A stretch of 64,000 nt of DNA from Roseiarcus sp963780825 (GCA_963780825.1 CAWADL010000006.1:62001-126000), one strand, 5' to 3'. Positions 1 to 8,254 are shown, numbered from the stretch's first letter. Numbers and translations: made by a program. Notes: a model not told the origin generated them from the letters alone.

Positions 1-217
1 CATCGGCGACACCCGCACGCTCTGCTGTCATCCCGCCTCGACCACGCACCGGCAGATGACACCCGACGAACAGACGCGCGCCGGCGTGTCGCCGGAGACG
101 GTGCGGCTTTGCGTCGGCCTGGAACATGTCCAGGATATTCTGGAGGATCTGGACCAGGCGCTAGGCGTCGCCGTCGGCTTCGCCAGCGCTGGCTGCGGAG
201 TGATCCGATGCCGGTGA
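1..217 (+). CDS. metY: O-acetylhomoserine/O-succinylhomoserine sulfhydrylase, C-terminal end (partial)
   Basis: Only the last 71 codons are present; the gene enters from the left edge in frame 2 and stops at TGA 215-217. The segment HPASTTHRQ followed by AGVSPETVRLCVGLE is the characteristic C-terminal part of PLP-dependent Cys/Met metabolism enzymes of the MetY/MetZ type. These replace the acyl group of O-acyl-homoserine by sulfide or a thiol. The stop overlaps the start of the metA-like gene (ATG at 208), so the two are probably translationally coupled. A homoserine acyltransferase and an acylhomoserine sulfhydrylase side by side form the direct sulfhydrylation route to homocysteine. The catalytic lysine lies outside the window, so other members of the family (methionine gamma-lyase, cystathionine synthase) are not excluded. 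Confidence 0.7.
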   Translation, partial: IGDTRTLCCHPASTTHRQMTPDEQTRAGVSPETVRLCVGLEHVQDILEDLDQALGVAVGFASAGCGVIRCR

Positions 218-1229
218 CAATCGAACGAGACGGCACGAACCTCTGGGTCGCCACGCTGCGCGAGCGACGCCTACGGCGCGGCACGATCGGCGATCGCGGC
301 CGTCGGCTCAGCATCGCGCTGGTCAACAACATGCCCGACGCGGCGGTGCTTGCGACGCAGCGCCAATTCGTGCGGTTGCTGGAGGCGGGGGCCGAGACGT
401 TCGACGTGACGCTCGGCCTGACGACGCTGCGATCCGTCGCGCGGGGGCCAGAACTGCAACGCGAGATGGCCGAGCTCTACCGCACGCCCGCCGATCTCGC
501 GCTCGCGGCGCCTGACGCCATCATCGTCACCGGCGCCGAGCCGAAGGCGGCCTGAACTGGACGACGAGCCGTATTGGCGCGAGCTCGTCGCGCTGTTCGA
601 CTTCGCGCGCGCACGCACCTTCGCGACCCTCGCTTCGTGTTTGGCTGCGCACGCGCTTGTGCTGCATCGCGACGAGGTGCGCCGGGTCCGTTCGCCCCGC
701 AAATGGTCGGGCCTCTATTTGAACGAGGTTGTCGCCGCGCACGCGCTGACCGAGGGGCTGAGCGCGGGCGTGACGCCGCATTCGCGCTGGAACGGGCTCG
801 ATGAGCAGGAGTTGGCGGCCAAGGGGTATATCGTGCTGACGCGTTCCCCGGATGTGGGCGTCGACATGTTTGCTAAGGACGACGATCATCTCGCCTTGTT
901 CTTCCAAGGCCATCCCGAATACGACGGAGATACGCTGGCCCGGGAATTCCGCCGCGACGTGATGCGCGCGCTGCATGAAGGCGCCAAGCCGCCTGAGCCG
1001 CCAGCCAGCTACTATCCCGCCCGAAGTTGAGGCACGGCTTCGTTCGTTTGTTCAGGGGATGTTGGCCGGGACGGAAGCGCCGCATCTGCCGGCGGAGGCG
1101 ATGGCGGGACCTGAAGCGAGTTGGCGGCGGCGCGGCGGCGTCGTCATCGGCAATTGGTTGACCGCGATCGCGACGCGCAAAGCGGCGGCGAAGAACGAGA
1201 GTCTTTCGCGGGTGCGGTGGGGAGGATGA
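208..1229 (+). CDS. metA: homoserine O-succinyltransferase-like protein (MetA family), two frameshifts
   Basis: Activates homoserine by O-acylation for methionine synthesis. The N-terminal part is in frame 1 (SIALVNNMPDAA, a MetA hallmark, through IIVTGAEPKA), the middle in frame 2 (DDEPYW, then LASCLAAHALVLH with the nucleophilic Cys of the class I glutamine-amidotransferase-like fold, PHSRWN, VLTRSPDVGVD, FFQGHPEYD), and the C-terminal tail in frame 3 (PPEVEARL to IGNWLTAIATRKAAAK). One-base changes near 551 and 1018 would restore one reading frame of about 340 residues. The restored stop (1227-1229) overlaps an in-frame ATG of the next gene, which supports the repaired model. The extended tail ending in a tryptophan-rich NWL segment is typical of the alphaproteobacterial variant. 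Acyl donor specificity (succinyl or acetyl) cannot be told. Confidence 0.75.
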
Positions 1230-1231
1230 CA

Positions 1232-1756
1232 ATGGCCTTTACAGACGCGCTCTCGAACGCCGGCGCGAAGTCGGATGTCGTCTCCGTCGATGCGTTCCGC
1301 GAGACGATGCGCGAACTCGCGGCGGGCGTCACGCTGGTGACCAGCGTATTTGAAGGCGCGCGCGCCGGCTGCGTCGTGTCCTCGGTTGTCTCTTTGTCGC
1401 TGACGCCGCCGTCGATGCTTGTCTGTTTGAACAGCGACTCTTCGACGTTGCGCACGATCCGCGCCAGCGGCGTCTTCGCCGTCAATATGATGAAGCCGAG
1501 CCACGCCCCACTCGTCCGACGCTTCGCCAGCACAGACATACGAGGTTCGGAGCGCTTCGCCGAGGGCGAATGGCGCAGGCTTGCGACCGGCGCTCCCGTT
1601 TTGGCCAACGCGCTCGCCGTCGTCGATTGCCGTGTCGAGCGGATCATGGAATATGCGACGCACGCCATCCTGATCGGCGCGGCGGCCGGCGTCGCGCGAT
1701 CCGGCGAAGGCGGCGCGCTGCTGCATTGGCGAAGCCGGTTCGAGATGATGGAATGA
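1232..1756 (+). CDS. flavin reductase-like FMN-binding split-barrel protein
   Basis: A protein of about 174 residues of the HpaC/Flavin_Reduct family: the N-terminal FRETMRELAAGVTLVTS, then GCVVSSVVSLSLTPPSMLVCLN, then the FAVNMM and GAPVLANALAVVDC segments match the usual order of the fold. Such proteins reduce FMN/FAD with NAD(P)H for a partner monooxygenase or bind flavin themselves. Two ATGs are possible, 1226 and 1232. I prefer 1232 because GGGGAGG lies about six bases upstream, whereas 1226 touches it. It sits between the metA-like gene and the AMP ligase with essentially no spacing (its stop overlaps the ligase ATG), so it belongs to that operon. No partner monooxygenase is seen nearby; the acyl-CoA dehydrogenase at 5096 is a flavoprotein but normally passes electrons to ETF. 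Confidence 0.75.
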   Translation: MAFTDALSNAGAKSDVVSVDAFRETMRELAAGVTLVTSVFEGARAGCVVSSVVSLSLTPPSMLVCLNSDSSTLRTIRASGVFAVNMMKPSHAPLVRRFASTDIRGSERFAEGEWRRLATGAPVLANALAVVDCRVERIMEYATHAILIGAAAGVARSGEGGALLHWRSRFEMME

Positions 1757-3504
1757 ATGCGCCGATCGTGGACCGGTCCGTCAATCGCGCCTGGACGCGC
1801 GCGCTCGAACTGACACATCGCGCCACGCGGGACAACTCGCGCACGTTGCCGCTCGCCGCGATGGAATGGGCCGAGCGCTATGGCGATCGGCCCGCGCTGC
1901 TCGGCGACGAAGAGAGCTACAGCTTCGAGACGCTCGCCGCGCGGATCAACCAATATGCGCGATGGGCGCTTTCACGGCGTCTCGAGAAGGGCGCGACGGT
2001 TGCGTTGATGATGGGCAACCGGCCGGAATATGTGGCGATCTGGCTCGGGCTGACGCGTGTCGGGATAGTTGTCGCCTTGCTGAGCCCGGATTTGCGCGGC
2101 GCCGCCTTGCGCCACGCGCTGAACGTCGCGCGGGCGCAGGATGTCATCGCGGGCCAGGAATGCATGCGGGCGCTGCGCGAAATCGGCGTCGCCGAGCCGG
2201 TTTGGACATTCGGCGCCGGCGCCGAGCGGCTCGACCTCTCGCTAGAACTGTTCTCGACGGCGCCGCTGACCGACGCCGACGTTCCCGACGTTTCGCTGGA
2301 CGACCGCGCGCTGCGCATCTTCACGTCGGGCACGACGGGCATGCCAAAGGCGGCCGAGGTCAGCCACCGCAAGGTGATCACCTGGACGCATTGGTTCGCC
2401 GGCCTCGCCGGACTTACCGCCGACGATCGGCTCTACAATTGCCTGCCGATGCATCACAGCGTCGGCGGCGTGGTGGCGATCGGCGCGCCGCTGGTTGTAG
2501 GCGGATCGGCGGCGATCGCGAAGAAGTTTTCCGCGCGGGGGTTTTGGAGCGACATCGTGCGCTATGATTGCACGGCGTTTCAATATATCGGCGAGCTCTG
2601 TCGTTATCTGGTCGCCGCGCCCGTCGCCGATGATGAACGTCGCGCCAAACTTCGCCTGGCGCTTGGCAACGGTTTGTCGGCCCCGGTCTGGCGCGGCTTC
2701 GCCGAACGTTTTCCCGACACGCGCGTGCTCGAATTCTACGCCTCCACCGAAGGCAATGTCTGGCTCTACAATGTCGAGGGCCGCATCGGCGCGCTCGGCC
2801 GGCTGCCGCCTTATCTCGCCGCCAAGGCGCCCGTGGCGCTGGCGCGCTTCGACGAAGAGGCGCAGGCGCCGTTGCGCGGGCCGGACGGTTTCTGCGCGGC
2901 TTGTGAGGACGACGAACCCGGCGAGGCGCTCGGCCGCATCGCCGGCGACGCGGCCTCCCGTTTCGAGGGCTACAGCGAACGCGCCGAGACCGAGAAGAAG
3001 ATCCTGCGCGACGTGTTCGCGCCCGGCGACGCGTGGATGCGCACCGGCGATCTCATGCGCCGCGACGGCGAGGGGTTCTACCACTTCGTTGACCGCATCG
3101 GCGATACGTTCCGCTGGAAGGGCGAGAACGTGGCGATCGCGGAGGTAACCGCGGCGTTGCGGGCCTGTCCCGGAGTCGCCGATGCGCTGGTCTACGGCGT
3201 CGAGGTTCCCGGATACGAGGGACGTGCGGGGATGGCGGCGCTGGCGAGCCAACCAACGCTCGATCTGCGGGCGCTGGTTCATGCGCTGGAAAGCTTGCCG
3301 AGATGGGCGCGGCCGGTGTTTCTTCGCCTCGCGCCGGCGATAGAGCGCACCGAAACATTCAAGCCGAAGCGCGCGCTCTACGCGGCGCAAGGGTTTGATC
3401 CCGGGAAGTGCCAAGACGCGCTGTTTGTGCTCGACGGCGATGACTATCGGCCGCTCGACGATGAACTCTTCGCGCGGATTTGCGACGGATCGCATCGCTT
3501 GTAG
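1753..3504 (+). CDS. FATP/very-long-chain acyl-CoA synthetase-type AMP-dependent ligase
   Basis: A complete ANL-superfamily adenylating enzyme of 583 residues. The P-loop-like A3 motif TSGTTGMPK lies near residue 190, FYASTEGN (A5) near 328, the TGD motif (RTGDLMRRDGEGF) near 430 and DRIGDTFRWKGENVA (A8 hinge) near 447. The DTFRWKGENV version and the ASTEGN motif are characteristic of the FATP/FadD6 (SLC27) subgroup, which activates long-chain or very-long-chain acids to acyl-CoA. The start ATG (1753) overlaps the flavin reductase stop as ATGA, so it is co-translated with metA and the reductase. In context it could load an acyl group for the carrier-protein pathway starting at 4566; that role is inference. 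Confidence 0.85.
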   Translation: MNAPIVDRSVNRAWTRALELTHRATRDNSRTLPLAAMEWAERYGDRPALLGDEESYSFETLAARINQYARWALSRRLEKGATVALMMGNRPEYVAIWLGLTRVGIVVALLSPDLRGAALRHALNVARAQDVIAGQECMRALREIGVAEPVWTFGAGAERLDLSLELFSTAPLTDADVPDVSLDDRALRIFTSGTTGMPKAAEVSHRKVITWTHWFAGLAGLTADDRLYNCLPMHHSVGGVVAIGAPLVVGGSAAIAKKFSARGFWSDIVRYDCTAFQYIGELCRYLVAAPVADDERRAKLRLALGNGLSAPVWRGFAERFPDTRVLEFYASTEGNVWLYNVEGRIGALGRLPPYLAAKAPVALARFDEEAQAPLRGPDGFCAACEDDEPGEALGRIAGDAASRFEGYSERAETEKKILRDVFAPGDAWMRTGDLMRRDGEGFYHFVDRIGDTFRWKGENVAIAEVTAALRACPGVADALVYGVEVPGYEGRAGMAALASQPTLDLRALVHALESLPRWARPVFLRLAPAIERTETFKPKRALYAAQGFDPGKCQDALFVLDGDDYRPLDDELFARICDGSHRL

Positions 3505-3506
3505 CT

Positions 3507-3618
3507 CCGTCATTGCGAGCGAAGCGAGGCAATCCAGCGTCGTGCGATCGTCGCGGATCCGGATAAGGCGCCTGCAACCGCATGGATTGCCGCGTCGCTT
3601 CGCTCCTCGCAATGACGG
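3507..3618. repeat. palindromic intergenic repeat, family R4
   Basis: Ends CCGTCATTGCGAGCGAAGCG and its inverse CGCTCCTCGCAATGACGG bracket a short divergent centre, so the element can fold as one long hairpin. It fills exactly the gap between the converging AMP ligase and esterase genes and could end transcription from both sides. Other copies are at 8255-8363 and 47899-48008. Confidence 0.85.
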
Positions 3619-4569
3619 CTACTCGGCCAAGGCCGTCGCGAGTTCCGCGATGGCGCCAGCGAGCGCCACGCGAGCCGCGGGAATGACGGACCCCAGGCCG
3701 TAGAAATGGTGAATGAGCCCCGCGTGCCGCGTGAGCTTGACGCGAACCCCGGCGTCTTCAAGCGCCCGCGCATAAGCCGCGCCTTCGTCGCAGAGCGGAT
3801 CGCCCGCGGCGACGTGAACCAGGGCAGGGGGCAGCGCTCGAAAATCGCTCGCCGCGAGCGGCGCCACGCGCGGATCGTCGGGTTCGAGCCCGTCGATCCG
3901 ATAGGCGCTCCAATAGGCGCGCATGGTGGCTTCGTTGATGAGATAACCTTCCGCCAGCGCAAACCGCGAAGGCGCGCGCGCAAGCGGGTCCATCACCGGG
4001 CAGAGCAGGAATTGCAGCGCCAACGAAACACCCGCATCTCGCGTCGCGCGCGCGGCGAGCGCTGCGAGTTGCCCGCCGGCGGAATCGCCGCCGATCGCCA
4101 CCCGCGCAGGATCGAGCCGCCAACGTTGCGGATCGCGCGCGACCCCGAGCGTGGCGGCGACGGCGTCGTCGTAGGCGGCCGGGAAGCGCGATTCCGGCGC
4201 CAGAGAATAATCGACGGCGATAACGCGGCATTGCGCACCGTGCGCTATCGACGCGGTCAACGCGTCATGAGTTTCCAGATCGCCAGCGACAAGGCCGCCG
4301 CCGTGGAAATAGACAAGCCCCGGCAGCTCTTCGTCGCCGCGCCCGGAGGGCGAATAGATGCGCAATCGCAATCGGCGCGCGCCCGCATCCAGCGCGTCGT
4401 CGCGTCGGTCAACATCGCTCGGCGGTTCGGCGAATTTGGCAAGCTCGACCGCTGCGGCGCGCACGTCCGCGATCGTCGGCTCGCCGGTCCGATGCCTCGC
4501 CGCGCCGTTCAGCACATCGAGAAATCGCCTTGCGGCGCGATCGAGAATGGGCGCCGGATCGGACGTCAA
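3619..4569 (-). CDS. alpha/beta-hydrolase, hormone-sensitive-lipase type esterase
   Basis: A 316-residue esterase of the HSL/acetyl-hydrolase group. The oxyanion-hole motif HGGG lies in VYFHGGGLVAGD near residue 90, the nucleophile elbow GDSAGG near 160, a probable Asp in VHVAAGDPLCDEG near 255 and the His in AGLIHHFYG near 285. It has no signal peptide, so it is probably cytoplasmic. The start is a TTG overlapping the stop of the carrier protein gene (TTGA), so it is translated after the carrier protein from one mRNA. In this setting it might release or hydrolyse a carrier- or CoA-bound ester, acting like a stand-alone thioesterase; that is inference, and a general carboxylesterase role is equally possible. 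Confidence 0.82.
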   Translation of the reverse strand: MTSDPAPILDRAARRFLDVLNGAARHRTGEPTIADVRAAAVELAKFAEPPSDVDRRDDALDAGARRLRLRIYSPSGRGDEELPGLVYFHGGGLVAGDLETHDALTASIAHGAQCRVIAVDYSLAPESRFPAAYDDAVAATLGVARDPQRWRLDPARVAIGGDSAGGQLAALAARATRDAGVSLALQFLLCPVMDPLARAPSRFALAEGYLINEATMRAYWSAYRIDGLEPDDPRVAPLAASDFRALPPALVHVAAGDPLCDEGAAYARALEDAGVRVKLTRHAGLIHHFYGLGSVIPAARVALAGAIAELATALAE

Positions 4570-4832
4570 GCCGGCGCGCCGGCCCGCAGTCGTTCAACCA
4601 AGTGCTCGATGCTGTCGATCGTCGCGAAATTCTCCGGCGTCAAGTCGCCATCGGGAATGCCGATGTCGAACGCCGCCTCGATTTCGAGCATCAACCGGAC
4701 CGCCGAGATAGAGGTCAAACCCGCTTCGCGCAGATTGACGGATGACAGATTGCCCTGGATATCGTCCAAGCCAGGCGCGACCGCGCGCGCCATTTCGAGC
4801 AGTCGCGAGGCGATGGGAGTTATGTCCAGCAT
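4566..4832 (-). CDS. acyl/peptidyl carrier protein
   Basis: An 88-residue single-domain carrier protein. The segment LREAGLTSISAVRLMLEIE places a serine in the position that takes 4'-phosphopantetheine (usual motif D/G-x-x-S with helix II LLxLE); the residue before it is Thr rather than the usual Asp, as in many carrier proteins paired with amino acid:[carrier protein] ligases. The DIGIPDGDLTPENFATIDSI segment matches helix III. It is first in the operon with the esterase and is divergent from the acyl-CoA dehydrogenase and ligase genes across 263 bp. It is clearly not the fatty-acid AcpP, whose motif is DSL. I infer that it is the acceptor for the ligase at 6339-7263. Confidence 0.85.
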   Translation of the reverse strand: MLDITPIASRLLEMARAVAPGLDDIQGNLSSVNLREAGLTSISAVRLMLEIEAAFDIGIPDGDLTPENFATIDSIEHLVERLRAGAPA

Positions 4833-5095
4833 GAGATGGCCGCATCTTCGGAGTGGATATCAGCCAACCTAGTCCAATCCGTTAAAATTGTCTTCAATGC
4901 AGCAAGAGCAGGGTAAATATCTCGTTAAATCCAATACGAAAAGGCGCTTAAATCACGTAGACCAGTTTATCATGAACGCGGCAATTTGTAATATCGCGTT
5001 TGCTTCTGTGCTAATACTGTTTCGTTCGCGACAGAGGCCCAACAGCGGGAACACGCTACTTACTTGTCGCGACGATACCAGCTTGGAGTTGCAAG
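4833..5095. promoter_or_regulatory. AT-richer divergent promoter region
   Basis: A 263-bp gap between the divergent carrier protein (-) and acyl-CoA dehydrogenase (+) genes, visibly richer in A and T than the surrounding DNA. No coding frame here looks real. It must contain both promoters; I could not assign -35/-10 boxes with confidence. Confidence 0.55.
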
Positions 5096-6319
5096 ATGTC
5101 GGCAGCCGTCAGCCTGTTGTCCCGGAACGAACGCCGCACGCGGCCCGGCGAACCTGAAACCGGCCACGACTTCATCGGGCGGGCCGAAGAGGTCGCCAAG
5201 ATCGCCAAGATCCACGCCGCGGATGTCGACGCCCGCGCGCGTTTCCCAGCCGAGGCCTTCGCGGCGCTGCGGGCGCAGCGATTGCTCGGCATGCTGATCC
5301 CAGCCGAGCTCGGCGGCGACGGCGCCAGGGCCGCCGATGTCGCCGACGTCGCGGCGATCCTCGGCGCGGCCTGCGCCTCCAGCGCGATGATCTTCGCGAT
5401 GCATATGGTGAAACTCGCTTGTCTGGTGCGCCACGCGCGTGGAAATACCTGGCAGCTCGACTTCCAGCGCAAGGTCGCCGAGAAACAGTTGTTGCTCGCC
5501 TCATCAACCACCGAGGGGATGAACGGCGGCAATATCCGTTCGAGCGCGGCGGCGATCCAGCTTGATGGTCCGCGCGTGCGCCTCACGCGCGACGCTTCCT
5601 GCATCTCCTATGGTGGCGAAGCGGACGCGATCGTGACGACGGCGCGGCGCGGCGAAAGCGCGGCCAATTCCGATCAGGTGCTGGTCGTCTACGAGCGCGC
5701 CGACTACACGCTGGAGCCAACCAAGACCTGGGACACGTTGGGCATGCGCGGCACGCGCAGCGTCGGCTTCATGCTGCGCGCGGACGGTTGCGCCGACCAG
5801 GTGCTGCCGGAGCCCTATGATCGCATCCACAATCAAACCATGGCGCCTTACGCGCATCTGTTCTGGGCCTCGGCCTGGTGCGGCGTCGCGACCGGCGCCT
5901 TCTCCACCGCCCGAGCCTTCGTGCGCCAAGCCTCGCGCCAGGCCGCGGGCAAAGCGCCTCCGGGCGCGCAATTCCTGACCCGCTCGCGCGTTTCGTTGGA
6001 GACCTTGCGCGCTTCCGTGCAGGCCGGCTTGGCGAATTTCGATCGCCACGCGCGCGAGCCCGGCGGCCTCACCGCCATGGACGCGCAACTCGCGCTCAAT
6101 TTCCTCAAGGTTGAGGCGTCGGAGCTCGCGGTGGAGACGGTGATGAGCGCGATGCGCGCTTGCGGGCTTTCCGGTTATCGCAACGACACGGATTTCTCGC
6201 TCGGCCGCGCACTGCGGGACATTCTGTCGGCGCCCATCATGATCAACAACGAGCGGATCCTCGCCAGCGCCGAAGCCTCGGTGCTGATGAGCGCGCCGCC
6301 GACGACCTTGAGCCGCTGA
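5096..6319 (+). CDS. acyl-CoA dehydrogenase-family flavoprotein
   Basis: A 407-residue protein with the acyl-CoA dehydrogenase layout: N-terminal helical domain (FPAEAFAALRAQRLLGMLIPAE), central beta domain (LLASSTTEGMNGGNI, then RLTRDASCISYGGEADAIVTTAR and TWDTLGMRGTRSVGF), and C-terminal helical bundle (RACGLSGYRNDTDFSLGRALRDILSAPIMINNERI). The family uses FAD to make an alpha,beta double bond in a thioester. Several relatives act on carrier-protein-bound amino acids instead of acyl-CoA, such as the prolyl-carrier oxidases of pyrrole biosynthesis. Its position between a carrier protein and an amino acid:[carrier protein] ligase, 19 bp before the ligase, suggests an aminoacyl-S-carrier substrate, which is inference. 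Confidence 0.83.
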   Translation: MSAAVSLLSRNERRTRPGEPETGHDFIGRAEEVAKIAKIHAADVDARARFPAEAFAALRAQRLLGMLIPAELGGDGARAADVADVAAILGAACASSAMIFAMHMVKLACLVRHARGNTWQLDFQRKVAEKQLLLASSTTEGMNGGNIRSSAAAIQLDGPRVRLTRDASCISYGGEADAIVTTARRGESAANSDQVLVVYERADYTLEPTKTWDTLGMRGTRSVGFMLRADGCADQVLPEPYDRIHNQTMAPYAHLFWASAWCGVATGAFSTARAFVRQASRQAAGKAPPGAQFLTRSRVSLETLRASVQAGLANFDRHAREPGGLTAMDAQLALNFLKVEASELAVETVMSAMRACGLSGYRNDTDFSLGRALRDILSAPIMINNERILASAEASVLMSAPPTTLSR

Positions 6320-6338
6320 GCCGAGAGGGATCCTAACC

Positions 6339-7263
6339 ATGTCGATTGCTACGCCGGAAGTCGGCCGGCTCGTCGCCTCGCCTGAGGAGGTGTTGGCGGG
6401 GCTGTTCACGCCGATGAATGTTCTCGGAGTCTACGGCCGCAGGGGCGTCTACGAGGATGTCGTCGAGGGCCTGGGCCGGTATATTTCGAGCCTGCGACCC
6501 GGGCGGCGCGGAGGTGTTCCGCTTTCCTCCGGTGGTGAGCCGCGCGCTCATCGAGAAATCCGGTTATCTGAAGAGCTTTCCGCATCTGCTCGGCTGCGTC
6601 TGCTCGCTCGGGACCGATGTGCGGGAAGTCACCGATGCGGTGGCTCGGTTCGAGGCCGGCGGCGATTGGACATCGAGCGCGACGTCCAGCGAGCTCGTGC
6701 TCGCGCCGGCCGCCTGCTATCCGATCTATCCGATCGCCGCCGAGCGCGGCGCGATCGGTGATCAACCGATGCTGTTTGATGTGGCGAGTGATTGTTTTCG
6801 TCGCGAGCCCTCCAAAGACATCGACCGTCTGCAATCCTTCCGCATGCGCGAGTTCGTCGCCATCGGTGGACCAGGGCAGATCTCTGCGTTCCGCGATCAG
6901 TGGATGGCGCGCGCGCCGGAGATCGCGTCCGACCTCGGGCTCAGCCATCGCATCGACGCCGCGAGCGATCCATTCTTCGGCCGCGAAGGGCAGATGGTTG
7001 GACGGTTCCAGGTCGCGCAGGCGCTGAAGTTCGAAATGCTGATACCGGTGCGTTCGACGGAGACGCCGACGGCCTGTATGAGCTTTAATTGCCATCGCGA
7101 TCATTTTGGGTTGACCTGGGGGCTGAAGACCGCCGATGGCGAACCCGCGCACACGGCCTGCGTGGCTTTTGGGATCGATCGGTTGGCGGTCGCGCTGTTT
7201 GCGCGGCACGGGCTTGAGGTTGAGGGTTGGCCGGAAGCGGTGCGAGCGAGTTTGCGGCTGTAA
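6339..7263 (+). CDS. amino acid:[carrier protein] ligase (class II aaRS-like), one frameshift
   Basis: A homologue of the truncated seryl-tRNA-synthetase-like enzymes that adenylate glycine or alanine and transfer it to the phosphopantetheine of a carrier protein, with no tRNA-binding arm. The first 53 codons (frame 3, ending GLGRYISSL) continue in frame 1 (GGAEVFRFPPVVSRALIEKSGYLKSFPHLLGCVCSL); a one-base deletion near 6498 explains this. The three zinc ligands expected for the family are recognisable: Cys in LLGCVCS, Glu in TSSELVLAP and Cys in SFNCHRDHFG. Class II motif 2 is visible as CFRREPS...RLQSFRMREFVAIG and motif 3 as CVAFGIDRLAVALF. The repaired length, about 308 residues, fits the family. 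Its neighbours, a carrier protein and an acyl-CoA dehydrogenase, support the call. Confidence 0.87.
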
Positions 7264-7286
7264 AGTCGGAAGCCGCCGTCATCCCG

Positions 7287-7518
7287 CCGTAAGCGCCAAC
7301 TTAGAACTTTAGGTTGGTCTTTCAAAGCTTTATGCGTCACACCCGGGCTTGTTCCGGGCATCCACGTCGTCAAGTGCAATTCAGGTTCCAAGACTACACG
7401 CCAGCCGCCGCTGAGAACATCGACGCCTGAAACCTCCGCTCGCCGTGAAGACGTGTATATCAGGGACAAGCTCCGGCTTGACGTTGATGTGGCGCAAATC
7501 TCCTAAGTGAGGCGCGGA
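7287..7518. mobile_element. MITE-like non-coding element, diverged
   Basis: This stretch after the ligase has no gene. Its left end (CCGTAAGCGCCAACTTAG ... TTTCAAAGCTT) resembles the left end of the element at 50061 (CCATAGGCGCTAACTTAT ... TTTCAAAGACTT), and its right end (CCTAAGTGAGGCGC) is the approximate inverse. The centre carries a decayed palindrome, GCCCGGGCTTGTTCCGGGCA-like on the left with its inverse near 7460-7480, related to repeat family R3. No clear target duplication was found, so the borders are approximate. Confidence 0.45.
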
Positions 7519-7577
7519 CGGCTCAGCGGCCCATTGTTGCTCATCATCCAGAGCAAACTTCGGCGCCATATGTTTTT

Positions 7578-7605
7578 GCATAGAGCGTCATGCTATGCTA
7601 AACGT
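7578..7605 (+). promoter_or_regulatory. putative HigBA operator and -10 region
   Basis: The inverted repeat GCATAG-N9-CTATGC (7578-7583 and 7593-7598) overlaps a -10-like TATGCT (7594-7599) that ends only six bases before the higB ATG at 7606. There is no ribosome-binding site, which suggests a leaderless toxin mRNA repressed by HigA. The -35 is not obvious. Confidence 0.4.
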
Positions 7606-7884
7606 ATGATACGGTCCGTAAAAGGCTCGGCTACGCGACAGTTTCTCGAAACCCGGAAGTCGAAATTTTCGGGTCTCGACGAAGACCTGGCGAGGCGGCG
7701 GCTCACCGCCCTGAACGTCGCTGCAAAGCTCGAGGATTTGTCGCGCTTGCGGAGCGTGGGATTGCATAAGTTGAGCGGCGATCGATCTGGACAATGGGCG
7801 ATCCGGGTCAACGGCCCTTGGCGTATCGTCTTTCGATATAAGGACGGCGATGCGATGGACGTTGAGATTGTCGACTATCACTGA
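7606..7884 (+). CDS. higB: HigB-type RelE/ParE-superfamily toxin
   Basis: A 92-residue ribosome-dependent mRNA interferase of the HigB (proteic killer) type. Segments KGSATRQFLET, LEDLSRLRSVGLHKLSGDRSGQWAIRVNGPWRIVFRYKDGDA and the end VEIVDYH are typical; the W-x-I-R-V-N-x-x-W-R-I-V-F block is the core beta sheet. The reading frame opens further upstream, but ATG 7606 gives the normal family length and lies directly after the likely promoter. It is 12 bp upstream of higA, with the order toxin then antitoxin that is normal for Hig modules. Confidence 0.9.
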   Translation: MIRSVKGSATRQFLETRKSKFSGLDEDLARRRLTALNVAAKLEDLSRLRSVGLHKLSGDRSGQWAIRVNGPWRIVFRYKDGDAMDVEIVDYH

Positions 7885-7896
7885 GGTTTAGGCGTC

Positions 7897-8223
7897 ATGC
7901 GCTCCAAAAATGAAGTCACTTCCGCCCCTGCCGAAGGCTTCGATTTCGGACCTGTGCATCCCGGGGAAATCCTGCGCGATGAACTGGATGCACGCGGTCT
8001 CTCCGCGAATGCTTTGGCGCTAAAGTTGCGTGTCCCCGCCAATCGGTTAACGGAAATTCTCAACGGAAAGCGCGGCGTGTCTCCGGAAACTGCGCTGCGC
8101 TTGAGCCGCTGCCTCGGTCCGAGCGCCGCCTTCTGGTTGGGCCTGCAGACCCAATTTGACCTCGCGCAGGCGCAAGCGCGTGTCGGGGCCAGAATTCTGA
8201 AAGAAGTGGAAGCCGCGGCGTAA
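7897..8223 (+). CDS. higA: HigA-family XRE antitoxin
   Basis: A 108-residue protein with the HigA start HPGEILRDELDARGLSANALALKLRVPANRLTEILNGKRGVSPETALRLSRCLGPSAAFWLGLQTQFDLAQAQ, a helix-turn-helix of the XRE class followed by the short dimerisation helices. It should bind HigB and repress the operon at the inverted repeat upstream of higB. A second, solitary HigA is encoded at 33824-34120. Confidence 0.92.
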   Translation: MRSKNEVTSAPAEGFDFGPVHPGEILRDELDARGLSANALALKLRVPANRLTEILNGKRGVSPETALRLSRCLGPSAAFWLGLQTQFDLAQAQARVGARILKEVEAAA

Positions 8224-8254
8224 GCGAAGCAACTAACATAGTGCGATGTCCCCT

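Noticed and set aside
973..1229. A separate small gene (about 84 residues) before the flavin reductase
   Set aside because: It is the C-terminal tail of the metA-like protein in another frame after an indel near 1018.
4888..5095. Small open frames in the carrier protein/dehydrogenase gap
   Set aside because: Codon use is unlike the neighbours, the DNA is AT-richer and the place fits a promoter region.
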